Shown here in pieces: positions 29,864 through 38,192 of a DNA stretch of 64,000 nt (position 1 is the stretch's first letter; every line of letters begins with the position of its first letter). The notes under the pieces were generated by a model. The model had not been told where the DNA came from. It saw only the letters and a program-made list of their open reading frames with translations, and ran no database searches. The stretch lies in the NCBI RefSeq assembly GCF_000430525.1, contig NZ_KE387156.1:107094-171093 (forward strand), in the 5' to 3' direction. This DNA comes from Prevotella corporis DSM 18810 = JCM 8529 (GTDB lineage: Bacteria > Bacteroidota > Bacteroidia > Bacteroidales > Bacteroidaceae). Made by a program: the position numbers and the translations under genes.

Positions 29864-30298
29864 TTAAGGATGCAGGTTTTCTTTCTCTTTGGGCTTTTCG
29901 TTATCGCCTTTCTTCTTTTTGACCACTCGGAGTTCTACAGATTTTGCTGCGTTACGCATGGCTGCTTTTGGCGTAAAGACTATTTTCGGTGCCTTCAGGC
30001 TGTCGGCCGTAACTTCTACCTCTGTGTCCATCATCTTGGCTGGCACTACGATGCGGAACGAACCGAGGTCTGCCAAATCCACGCTCTGTCCCAATTCGAG
30101 GGCATCGCGCACGATTGCACCAAGGCTGATGAGGGCATTACTCACATCACCTGCCGAAAGCGAGGTCTCACGGACGATACGGTCTACTACCATCTTGTTT
30201 GTCAGATGCTGTTGCGATACTGGCTGTGCATAATACACGGTCTGTCCCTTGCGCTTGCCGATAGGCTGCGTCTTTGATTTTACTTCAAATTCTATCAT
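29864..30298 (-). CDS. HU-like DNA-binding protein
   Basis: 144 aa with the Bacteroidota HU-like fold: a conserved N-terminus (KSKTQPIGKRKGQTVYYAQP), helices with ALISLGAIVRDALELGQSV, the DLADLGSFRIVVPAK beta arm, and a lysine-rich tail. It is likely a nucleoid or regulatory protein. It sits 19 bp upstream of a truncated RHS gene, on the same strand, behind a regular palindrome array. Its leader is duplicated in front of another RHS fragment (36633-36681). Confidence 0.8.
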   Translation of the reverse strand: MIEFEVKSKTQPIGKRKGQTVYYAQPVSQQHLTNKMVVDRIVRETSLSAGDVSNALISLGAIVRDALELGQSVDLADLGSFRIVVPAKMMDTEVEVTADSLKAPKIVFTPKAAMRNAAKSVELRVVKKKKGDNEKPKEKENLHP

Positions 30299-30368
30299 AC
30301 TCTTTAATTGTTTATGGTTATCAACTATATAACGTTGTTCTTTCCTGTTTATTGCTTACGGCTTTTAA

Positions 30369-30456
30369 TACCCATATAAGGGTAATGATGAACACCCTTA
30401 TAAGGGTATTGCCTGTTACCCTTATAAGGGTGTTGGGACATACCCTTGTATGGGTA
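30369..30456. repeat. Array of four palindromes at exact 24-bp spacing
   Basis: tacccatataagggta (30369-30384), acccttataagggt (30394-30407 and 30418-30431) and tacccttgtatgggta (30441-30456) have centres exactly 24 bp apart. The inner two are perfect 14-bp palindromes. The array lies upstream of the HU-like gene and looks like cooperative operator or iteron-like sites. The binding protein is unknown. Confidence 0.7.
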
Positions 30457-30527
30457 AGTTCAAATCGATTATATATAGGCTAACCAACGAAACTATCTTT
30501 CGTTTCAAATTTATAATTGTCAAAATA

Positions 30528-30974
30528 TTACTGATATACCACATTAGCACATTTTACTATTTTTGAAATATGATAATCAGAATCATAACTATATGAAATC
30601 AAGAAAAAGAGACATCCGGTATTACTTACTAAATAATTAGAAGTCGTAAATTGCCCATTCCCTTCTTTCTTTATTATTGTTTTATAGTCTATTCCACCAC
30701 TTGTTGCATTTAATATAGTATCTCTAACTACCGAAAAAAATAATATGGAATCAGACGAGCTAAAGTATTCACCATCTTTTTTAAAAAAATGGTCCTTCTC
30801 TGTCTTTGTTGATGATTCTATTACTATTTCCTTTTTTGAATATGTTATATCGAAAGATTGACGTGTATTAGAGGATAAACTTTCCCTCCTCTCACTACAT
30901 GAAGATAGTGGCATCAATAAAGATGCCACTATAATCGATAGAAACCACTTGCTATTTACCAAATTCCCTTTCAT
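30528..30974 (-). CDS. Candidate immunity lipoprotein (orphan toxin tip)
   Basis: 148 aa from the ATG at 30974, with a lipoprotein signal (LMPLSSC). No family recognised. Its start overlaps the end of the orphan toxin-tip fragment (stop at 30952-30954) by 23 bases in another frame, the arrangement expected for a toxin-immunity pair. Outer- or inner-membrane anchoring would place it where an envelope toxin acts. Confidence 0.5.
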   Translation of the reverse strand: MKGNLVNSKWFLSIIVASLLMPLSSCSERRESLSSNTRQSFDITYSKKEIVIESSTKTEKDHFFKKDGEYFSSSDSILFFSVVRDTILNATSGGIDYKTIIKKEGNGQFTTSNYLVSNTGCLFFLISYSYDSDYHISKIVKCANVVYQ

Positions 30975-31229
30975 ATCTTCTTTGCTCTTTATCAAATTCT
31001 TTCTTTGTGGAAGGATATCTCTTTATTAATTCTCTTTTTACTTGATTATAATTAGAGACACCCACATGTTTTTTATCTTGTTTTGCTAAAGATCTATGAT
31101 CCATATCTCCATTAGGATCCTTTGTGAATAATTTCTGTACGGCTTCTATTCCATCCTTTTCATAGGCACTACGAACATCATTTACAGAGACTACAAAACA
31201 TGCTAGATGTGCAATCCATAATCCAAATT
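30952..31229 (-). pseudogene. Orphan RHS toxin-tip fragment
   Basis: An open minus frame without a start codon runs from a TAA near 31232 to TAG 30954-30952. It begins FGLWIAHLACFVVSVNDVRS and continues with DPNGDMDHRSLAKQDKKHVG, then KKEFDKEQRRYEREFGK. It lacks an RHS core and is followed by a lipoprotein gene that overlaps it, so it looks like a displaced tip that could be brought in frame by recombination. The toxin family is not recognised. Confidence 0.5.
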
Positions 31230-31406
31230 AATTTTTTTGATTCAGGATAAATTTAAATCTCTGTATCCGTTTTGCATACAGTTATTTGTTTTTTTATATT
31301 CATAGTTTTATCTATTTATAACCAAGGAACATTTTCTTTTTGAGAGAAGATTTATAATTACCATATATTATAATGACAACTCCCAATCTAGGGCATTACC
31401 AATACT

Positions 31407-31895
31407 TTAAATATCGTTATTCAAAGTATTCTGCAACATTCTGAAAGTTTTGCTTTTTTTGTCTATTTTGTATAATTTATAGATACTATCATAGCTGCTT
31501 ATAACAATTACTGAATCACTGATGCTTTTTATATTATATTTATCACCTCCTAAAATTAATAGACTATCATTATATAGCGACCACTTCTCGCTCCATAATT
31601 GATCGCGTAGATAATATTTTTGTATTTTATTTCTATCAATATGCTCGTAAATAAACCATTGCCCATCTTTGTTAAAATAATAATAAATAAAATGATTGTC
31701 ATCTTCATGTTCCTTTGTTTTCCAAAAGCAATAAGAGTCTCCACAAATAATTTCAGCACCACTTTTTTTATGAGATTCACATGATATTATCCCCAAAAAA
31801 ACAACAATAGAACCTATAAAATAAAAGTAATATATTTTACAGTCCACTAGCTTCTTGCCAGTGGACTGCACTTTATGTTTAAAATTGTATTTCAT
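31407..31895 (-). CDS. Candidate immunity lipoprotein of the HExxH RHS toxin
   Basis: 162 aa from the ATG at 31895. An N-terminal hydrophobic segment ends in the lipobox LGIISC, so the product is probably a lipoprotein. It overlaps the stop of the preceding RHS gene by 17 bases, implying coupled translation. Low-GC, lysine- and tyrosine-rich sequence. No family recognised; the immunity role is inferred from position. Confidence 0.55.
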   Translation of the reverse strand: MKYNFKHKVQSTGKKLVDCKIYYFYFIGSIVVFLGIISCESHKKSGAEIICGDSYCFWKTKEHEDDNHFIYYYFNKDGQWFIYEHIDRNKIQKYYLRDQLWSEKWSLYNDSLLILGGDKYNIKSISDSVIVISSYDSIYKLYKIDKKSKTFRMLQNTLNNDI

Positions 31896-34800
31896 TTCCA
31901 CCATTTAAATAAGTTGGAACACTATTTACCCCATTTGCTTTTAAAAGTTCGGATGCTTTTTCTATATACTTATTAAATATGCGATTATTTTCTTTGTATA
32001 ATTTTTGTAATTCCTTTTGAAGATATCCAGCCGTTCCTTCCTTAAATGAAGCTGTTGTCTTCTTGAACTCTGGTGCTTGCATTTGTCTCATTATAACTTG
32101 AATTTCTTCCTCACGAGATTTTCCACGTATTTGTGTGTGGAAATTTTCGTGAGATAGCGTACTACTCATATTATATATTTGTGATAATTTTTTATTGAAA
32201 TATCCTTTTTTAACCAACACACGAATAATCTTATCATTGAGAGTATATGCTAAAGTATTTGCGTCTGTACCTTTTGGAGTTGACGCATCTACTCCTATTG
32301 CTGTGGCATGTTGGGTTGCTCCTGTCTTCTTTGCATAATGGTACACTATTCTCATCATTTTTCTAAGTCCTCCACTTTTGTAATTACCAAAGTTATAGTC
32401 AGATAATATGACGTTTCCTTTTCTAGTTTGAATATAGATATAAGGATCTTTATCATTTCCGTCTGAACGTATAAATTTTCCACTCGTGCTAAAATAATCA
32501 GCTAATCCATTCTCATCAATTCTATTAATTGGATTATTATGACAATAAGTATAAGTGCTTGAATATGGCATATTTTTTTCCATTGGATCTGTACTCATCC
32601 ACAAACTAACCCTTGACTCATAATACCTTGCACCATAGTAGTACATACCTGTCTCCTCGTCAAACTCTTTGGCATTGAAGAGATAAGGCGTGTTCCACGT
32701 GTTGTTGCGCTCCTCGATGAACACTTCACCGAACGGCACATACTCGATGTGCTGTGCCACCTCACCATCAAGGTTGGTGATATAACTACTGCTACCCAAA
32801 TGGTCAGGGTGGTAGTAGAACTGTAACTTTTCATAATTGTCCTTATCGTGGAAATTATCGTTTGCAGTTCTTGTGCGTGCCATCGCTCTTGCCTGTGCTG
32901 CCTCCGGCGTACCATCATTGCAGCAGAAGCCTTGACCGTTTACGTAGTCATCGTTGTCCTTACCATTATATGGCAAGTCAAACGTTTTGTAATTGTCTTT
33001 AATGGATTGTAACTGCTGGTTGTACTTATCCTTGTAGTTGATGGTAAGACCATCAGCTTCATTGCCTGCATACGGTATTCGTCTTGGGTCTGCGCCATAA
33101 GAAGCCAAGTCGCCTAATTTAGAAACAATTCTTTGACTACCGATGTAGATGTGCTTGGTGTACTTGCCACCTTGTCCTGCCACGAGGTATGGGCTGACAT
33201 AGAGTGAGAAGCGTGCCGTACCGGTGTTGCCTCCCGAGAACTCGGAGTTCACATAAATAGCTTCGTTTTCGCCTGATGTCTTCACTGTGCGCTCACCATC
33301 AGCATCATACCAATAGTTGCTCACAAAACCGTTCTCATCGACTGCCAGCAAGCGGTTCTCCTCGTCCCACTTATATTTCTGCTCGGTTGCCTTTTCATCT
33401 TCCTTGCCGTCTTTCTTTACACGAGAGGTGTTGATGTAGACAAGGTTTCCGTTGGCATCATAAGTGTATTTGTGTCCGTTGTTGATGTTCGTGCTGTCCG
33501 TCGGTGTCTCTTCCGTGCGGTAGTTGATATCACGCACATTGTCGAGCTGGAACTTCTTACCCTCTGCACTACCATAGGTATAGACGAGTTCGTAGCCTGC
33601 GTTGAGCGTGCCCTCGAACTGTACACCTGTCTGCAAGAGATGTTGCTTCTTACTCGTGATACGATGCATGTTGTCGTAGCCCATAGATAACGTATAAGAA
33701 GCGGATTTATTATCCGTTCCCTTATAAGTTCCCGTTGCGCTTGCCAAACGATACAATGGGTCATAAGTATAATTGTGGCTCATCTGTCCGCCTGCCTTTC
33801 CACTCTGTGGGAGTGGAGCATTGTTCTTAATACCGAGCACGTTGCTCACAGCGTCATAACTATAGGCATTGTCCATAATAGTACCTGCCTTAGCATTTAC
33901 TACGAGATTCTGCAACCTGCGTCGCTGCGGGTCATAGCTGTAGAAGGTCTCAGCACCGTTGCAATACTTCAGGTAGGTGCGCTGCTCAAACTTGTCATAA
34001 CCTATCTTGTTCACATAGTCGTAGCCATAGGACTTGTAACCACGGACGTGGTCTACCTGCCCACCGAGGTTGTAGCCGTAGGTTACTTTCTCCTCATCGG
34101 GATAAATCATTTCCAATAGGCGATTATGGCTGTCGTACTTCCACTGTGTTACGTAGGTTGCCACTGCCTGATTAGGTACAATCAGCGTGCGCACGGTCTT
34201 CAAGACCTCACCCATCTTACCGTAGTAATACTCGATAGCGCCACTGCCGTCCTCACGGAGCATCAGTCTGCCGATGCGGTTGTAGGAAGAGTTGATGCCA
34301 CCATAATGGTACTTCACGTTGTTTTCCGGATGGTCAGGATAATTAATCGCCGTCAGACGACCATAATCGTACTCGTAATTGATGGTCTTGCCCTCTTTTT
34401 TGAGGTTGGCTGTCTGCTTGGTTATCACATTACCCAAGGCATCGTAGGTAAAGGTGGTGATACCGCTGGCAGGGTGGTTTACCTCTGTACGACGATCGCC
34501 CATATCATAGACGGATGTCGTTACGTTGCCTTCTGTATCTGTTACCTTAACCAATCGGTCGATTCCGTCATATTCGAAGGAGGTGGTAATCGTACCGTCA
34601 GGTCCGCTGAGTTGCTCGGTCTTCACGGTCTTGCCACTACCATCGGTATAGGTAGCCTGACGATTACCCAACGCATCAGTAACAGTCGTTACGAGTGCAT
34701 TGCTACCTGCGTCCGTAGAGTATTCCGTCTTGGTCTCAGCATTGTCTGGAAGCGTTACTTTCATAGCACGGTCAAGCACGTCATAAACCGTTACGGTTGG

Positions 34801-34983
34801 CGACACGTTGTCAAAAGCCTTGTTGAAAGTTGTCTTGTTTCCCACTGCTTCGGTTACAGGGTAATAAGCCTTAGCCACACGACCGAAAGCGTCATAGACG
34901 TTGCGTCCGCTGACAATCATCACGGTCTCGTCTTTCGGAGCACTACCCTTGGCAGCTGTCGTTACCATACCATCTTTTTTCAC
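31879..34983 (-). CDS. RHS-repeat protein with HExxH metallopeptidase-like tip
   Basis: The longest RHS core here, 1034 aa with many YD repeats (FEYDGIDRLVKVTDTEGNVT, YDALGNVITKQT). The frame opens at a GTG a few codons after a stop and reads ISKVQVKKDG, with no signal peptide or N-terminal domain, so the gene is 5'-truncated. After the core end (YYYGARYYESRVSLWMSTDP) the tip of about 210 residues contains STLSHENFHTQIRG, a zincin-type HExxH at residues 945-949 (32137-32151). The predicted product is a zinc metallopeptidase toxin. Confidence 0.75.
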   Translation of the reverse strand: MKKDGMVTTAAKGSAPKDETVMIVSGRNVYDAFGRVAKAYYPVTEAVGNKTTFNKAFDNVSPTVTVYDVLDRAMKVTLPDNAETKTEYSTDAGSNALVTTVTDALGNRQATYTDGSGKTVKTEQLSGPDGTITTSFEYDGIDRLVKVTDTEGNVTTSVYDMGDRRTEVNHPASGITTFTYDALGNVITKQTANLKKEGKTINYEYDYGRLTAINYPDHPENNVKYHYGGINSSYNRIGRLMLREDGSGAIEYYYGKMGEVLKTVRTLIVPNQAVATYVTQWKYDSHNRLLEMIYPDEEKVTYGYNLGGQVDHVRGYKSYGYDYVNKIGYDKFEQRTYLKYCNGAETFYSYDPQRRRLQNLVVNAKAGTIMDNAYSYDAVSNVLGIKNNAPLPQSGKAGGQMSHNYTYDPLYRLASATGTYKGTDNKSASYTLSMGYDNMHRITSKKQHLLQTGVQFEGTLNAGYELVYTYGSAEGKKFQLDNVRDINYRTEETPTDSTNINNGHKYTYDANGNLVYINTSRVKKDGKEDEKATEQKYKWDEENRLLAVDENGFVSNYWYDADGERTVKTSGENEAIYVNSEFSGGNTGTARFSLYVSPYLVAGQGGKYTKHIYIGSQRIVSKLGDLASYGADPRRIPYAGNEADGLTINYKDKYNQQLQSIKDNYKTFDLPYNGKDNDDYVNGQGFCCNDGTPEAAQARAMARTRTANDNFHDKDNYEKLQFYYHPDHLGSSSYITNLDGEVAQHIEYVPFGEVFIEERNNTWNTPYLFNAKEFDEETGMYYYGARYYESRVSLWMSTDPMEKNMPYSSTYTYCHNNPINRIDENGLADYFSTSGKFIRSDGNDKDPYIYIQTRKGNVILSDYNFGNYKSGGLRKMMRIVYHYAKKTGATQHATAIGVDASTPKGTDANTLAYTLNDKIIRVLVKKGYFNKKLSQIYNMSSTLSHENFHTQIRGKSREEEIQVIMRQMQAPEFKKTTASFKEGTAGYLQKELQKLYKENNRIFNKYIEKASELLKANGVNSVPTYLNGGNEIQF

Positions 34984-35006
34984 CTGTACTTTGCTGATTC
35001 ATAATA

Positions 35007-35564
35007 TTAGTTATACAATAATCTATCAGGGGTTACTTGATAATGTCTCTTCCATCGAAACCACAACTTCCTTTTCTTTATTTCAACTGCGACGTAATCT
35101 CCTCTTGCGTCAATAATATGACGTGTTATACATCTTTTTACTTTCACCTTATCTCTTTTATCGTATAAAATATCACCAACTCTTAACTGAATATCTAAGG
35201 ATAAAAGATACCTCTTCGTAGGTAAGACTGTAAAAGGACTATTTGTTTTTAATATTTTCCAATCATGACCAACCCTAACAAGGATCTTTCTGGTTGGTGA
35301 TAATTTACAAAAGAAGACGTAAATCATTAAATCCGGATAATATGAGACCGCATTATCCCTATCTATTTTCAGACACGTTGGTTCATTGCCATTCCTTGAT
35401 CTTAATTCATCAAACAGAGTTCCATCTAAATTAAGAAATGTATATACGCTATCAGATGATACGTAACTGCCGTTTTTTAAGTAAAGAACAGCAACAAGGT
35501 TATCACTCCCCTTAGATATCAAGGGGAGTGATAAAATAATCAATATAAGAAGTGTTTTTTTCAT
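35007..35564 (-). CDS. Candidate exported immunity protein of the M15-like toxin
   Basis: 185 aa with a clear signal peptide (MKKTLLILIILSLPLISKG). Start overlaps the stop of the upstream RHS fragment by four bases (ATGA). The mature part is rich in basic beta-strand-like sequence. No family recognised. Export matches the predicted murein-peptidase activity of its partner. Confidence 0.55.
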   Translation of the reverse strand: MKKTLLILIILSLPLISKGSDNLVAVLYLKNGSYVSSDSVYTFLNLDGTLFDELRSRNGNEPTCLKIDRDNAVSYYPDLMIYVFFCKLSPTRKILVRVGHDWKILKTNSPFTVLPTKRYLLSLDIQLRVGDILYDKRDKVKVKRCITRHIIDARGDYVAVEIKKRKLWFRWKRHYQVTPDRLLYN

Positions 35565-36634
35565 TTTCGTTTTCCAATAACAACTACTTCAGGAAGAGCA
35601 TTTATATACTCTACTGTTTTTATATTGGGTTTGAATCCTTGTAAGTGCAAATGATTGGAATGATTACTTCCTATTCCCCTACTTTTTGCAGAACTTGTAT
35701 GAGGCCATAATTTATTATTGTATTTTTCTGAAATCATATCCTTCCAGCCAAACTTATGGAGCGCATTTGTTAATGCTTGTTCTCTTTGTTCATCAAAATT
35801 ATTAGACCCAACATCGGTCTGACTCCCTGACTTGTCAGTCCGCAAATAACGTAAGTCACCATTTTTTCCATTTTTATGCGATACACTTGGTGCTGGTGAG
35901 CGACCATCACTATAACTAAATTGATTTATAGTTATATCTGAAAATGCGACTGTTCCAACCGCTCCAATCAATGCCGCCAAAGCATTAGAAGAAATAAAAC
36001 TTTTATTCTCAGATCCAGACTTTACTGCAAATGCAGCAGATTCTCCTTTTGTGTTTGTAAAAGATATTCTTCCACTTAGTCCGATTAAGTCTTTTTTATT
36101 ATACTCAAAAGCACCAACAAGGACATTTGATTTCCCATCAGAGAGATAAAAACTGTGAGTTTTTCCATCTGTCTTTTGTCGAATAATCTCTCCGCTGACT
36201 TCATTTATGATAAAATTATCAAGACCATCTGGATCTATATATTTAATAGGGTTATTATTTGCTTGACAATATGTGGAGATTTCAGGGTGTTTGCACTCTA
36301 AAGGGTCCACACTCATCCATAAACTCAACCTCGGTTCATAGTACCTTGCGCCATAGTAGTACATACCCGTTTCCTCGTCCAGCTCCTTTGCGTTGAAGAG
36401 GTAAGGCGTATTCCATGTGTTGTTGCGCTCTTCTATGAACACCTCACCGAACGGCACATACTCGATGTGCTGCGCCACTTCGCCATCAAGGTTGGTGATG
36501 TAACTACTGCTGCCCAAGTGGTCAGGGTGGTAGTAGAACTGCATCTTCTCGTTGCCATCTTTGGGCTTATCTCTTGTACTCACAGAAAGAAACTGCATTA
36601 TCGTCTTTGCATTTAATTCAGTCATAGCGTACAA
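35561..36634 (-). CDS. Short RHS-core protein with M15/M74-like murein peptidase tip
   Basis: 357 aa. Only the last ~80 residues of the RHS core are present (FYYHPDHLGSSSYITNLDGE to YYYGARYYEPRLSLWMSVDP). The tip has H253-x2-G-x3-D260 in SHKNGKNGDLRYL and H328-x-H330 in SNHLHLQGF, the zinc-ligand pattern of M15/M74 peptidoglycan peptidases. The N-terminal ~25 residues are unrelated to RHS and are read from a leader that also precedes the HU-like gene. It is probably a displaced toxin cassette. Confidence 0.7.
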   Translation of the reverse strand: MYAMTELNAKTIMQFLSVSTRDKPKDGNEKMQFYYHPDHLGSSSYITNLDGEVAQHIEYVPFGEVFIEERNNTWNTPYLFNAKELDEETGMYYYGARYYEPRLSLWMSVDPLECKHPEISTYCQANNNPIKYIDPDGLDNFIINEVSGEIIRQKTDGKTHSFYLSDGKSNVLVGAFEYNKKDLIGLSGRISFTNTKGESAAFAVKSGSENKSFISSNALAALIGAVGTVAFSDITINQFSYSDGRSPAPSVSHKNGKNGDLRYLRTDKSGSQTDVGSNNFDEQREQALTNALHKFGWKDMISEKYNNKLWPHTSSAKSRGIGSNHSNHLHLQGFKPNIKTVEYINALPEVVVIGKRK

Positions 36635-36989
36635 TTGTTTATGGTTATCAACAAATTAACGTTGTTCTTTCCTGTTTATTGCCCTCACCTTTTTTAATGT
36701 AGGTGTGTTAAATGTAAAATCTCAATCAGGAGTATTCCATTCATGTTTTTACTTACGATGGAATTATGACTATTCATTTGTTGAATAGTTTGTAGTAATT
36801 TTTTCTTACAATTTATTCGTATCGAATGACTTTTGTAAACTGTTGGTATTCAGCTTGATAGATTCTGAACTGCGATAGGTCGTCTTTTGTGTGGCAATAG
36901 TTGACCTTTTGCACTTCGATAGTTGGCCTATCGCATGATGAAAGCTCCGCTGTTGCGATGGGATTGTGAATTTAATTTACAATCATCGG
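36635..36989. other. Leader shared with the HU-like gene, then featureless DNA
   Basis: Bases 36633-36652 (aattgtttatggttatcaac) and 36658-36681 match 30306-30325 and 30331-30354 in front of the HU-like gene. The palindrome array itself is absent here. The rest, up to 36989, holds no gene. A small hairpin, cgatagttggcctatcg, lies near 36920-36936. Confidence 0.5.
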
Positions 36990-38087
36990 TCAGCGGAATT
37001 GATTGAGCAGACATATAATCTTCTCAATTTCTTCATTCTCAAGTGCCTGATTGCACGGAATTGACAGTTCTTGCTCGTGTATTTGTTCAGTGACGGGCAG
37101 CGAACGGTCGTTCCATTCTTTGTAGGCTTGTTGCTTGTGGGGAGGGATGGGGTAGTGAATCATGGTTTGCACTCCATTTGCGTTCAGGTATTGTTGCAGC
37201 TTTTCGCGCTCTTGACAGAGAACGGGGAAGATATGATACACATTGTCGCGGTCGGGGGTATGGGGAATGGTGATGCGGTGGTTTGCCGTCTTTGCCTGAT
37301 AGATATGCGCAATCTCCTTTCTTCTTGAATTGTCGGCATCGAGATAGGAGAGTTTCACGTTGAGTACGGCGGCCTGAATTTCGTCCATTCGGCTGTTTCT
37401 GCCCTTGTAGCTGAACTCGTATTTGCGCGCAGAGCCGTAGTTGGCCAGAGAGTGAATGACTTTTGCCAAGGTGCTGTCGTTGGTTGTCACGGCGCCGGCA
37501 TCGCCCAATGCACCGAGATTTTTCCCCGGATAGAAGCTGTGGGCTGCGACATCGCCCAGACTTCCCGTGCGGTGGTTGCCGAATTTGCACCCGTGAGCTT
37601 GGGCATTGTCTTCGATAAGTTTCAGGTTGTGCTGCTGGCAGATAGCTCCGATGTGCTCGGTGTAGGCGCACCGGCCGTAGAGGTGGACGAGCATGATGGC
37701 GCCTGTGCGTGGCGTGATGGCGGTTTCGATGAGTCTGTCGTCAATTTCCAGCGTCCTGATGTCGGGTTCCACAAGTACGGGGGTGAGGTTGTTCTCGGTA
37801 ATGGCGAGGATGGTGGCGATGTAGGTGTTGGCTGGCACTATGATTTCGTCGCCGTCTTTCAGCTTACCCAGTTCCTTGTAGGCTCGAATGATGAGGCTGA
37901 GCGCATCCAGCCCGTTGCCGCACGTTACGCAGTATCGTGTTCCGATGTAGTTTGAGTAGTTTCTCTCAAACTGTCTGATGGATTCTCCTTGCAGAAACCA
38001 TCCTGAATTGATAACCTGCTGCATGGCTGAGGAAATCTCATCGGCATGCATTTCCGTTATTTTCTTGAGTGATAGGTATTCGATCAT
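36990..38087 (-). CDS. FdtB-like sugar aminotransferase (DegT/DnrJ/EryC1)
   Basis: PLP-dependent transaminase of nucleotide sugars, 365 aa. The PLP lysine is K189 in [27 protein letters not shown] and the closing [13 protein letters not shown] motif are also typical. With rmlB and an FdtA-like isomerase upstream, it most likely makes a dTDP-3-amino-3,6-dideoxyhexose (Fuc3N- or Qui3N-type). The exact stereochemistry is not readable. It is the last gene of the cassette. Confidence 0.8.
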   Translation of the reverse strand: MIEYLSLKKITEMHADEISSAMQQVINSGWFLQGESIRQFERNYSNYIGTRYCVTCGNGLDALSLIIRAYKELGKLKDGDEIIVPANTYIATILAITENNLTPVLVEPDIRTLEIDDRLIETAITPRTGAIMLVHLYGRCAYTEHIGAICQQHNLKLIEDNAQAHGCKFGNHRTGSLGDVAAHSFYPGKNLGALGDAGAVTTNDSTLAKVIHSLANYGSARKYEFSYKGRNSRMDEIQAAVLNVKLSYLDADNSRRKEIAHIYQAKTANHRITIPHTPDRDNVYHIFPVLCQEREKLQQYLNANGVQTMIHYPIPPHKQQAYKEWNDRSLPVTEQIHEQELSIPCNQALENEEIEKIICLLNQFR

Positions 38088-38192
38088 GATGTTGTAAGTG
38101 AACGACTGGCTGTTTGAAACAATTTAAGCGGCAAGCTCTTCTTCGTGCCTTCTCAATTTTTATTTTATGGTAGCGTGCAGGCTCTTTTTCTG

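Noticed and set aside
30369..30456. Possible CRISPR array
   Set aside because: Repeat units are only 14-16 bp and palindromic, spacers are 8-10 bp, and there are no cas genes nearby. A binding-site array fits better.
33472..35004. Several plus-strand frames of up to 292 codons across the RHS gene
   Set aside because: They lie opposite YD repeats; the repetitive core creates long antisense frames without protein-family features.
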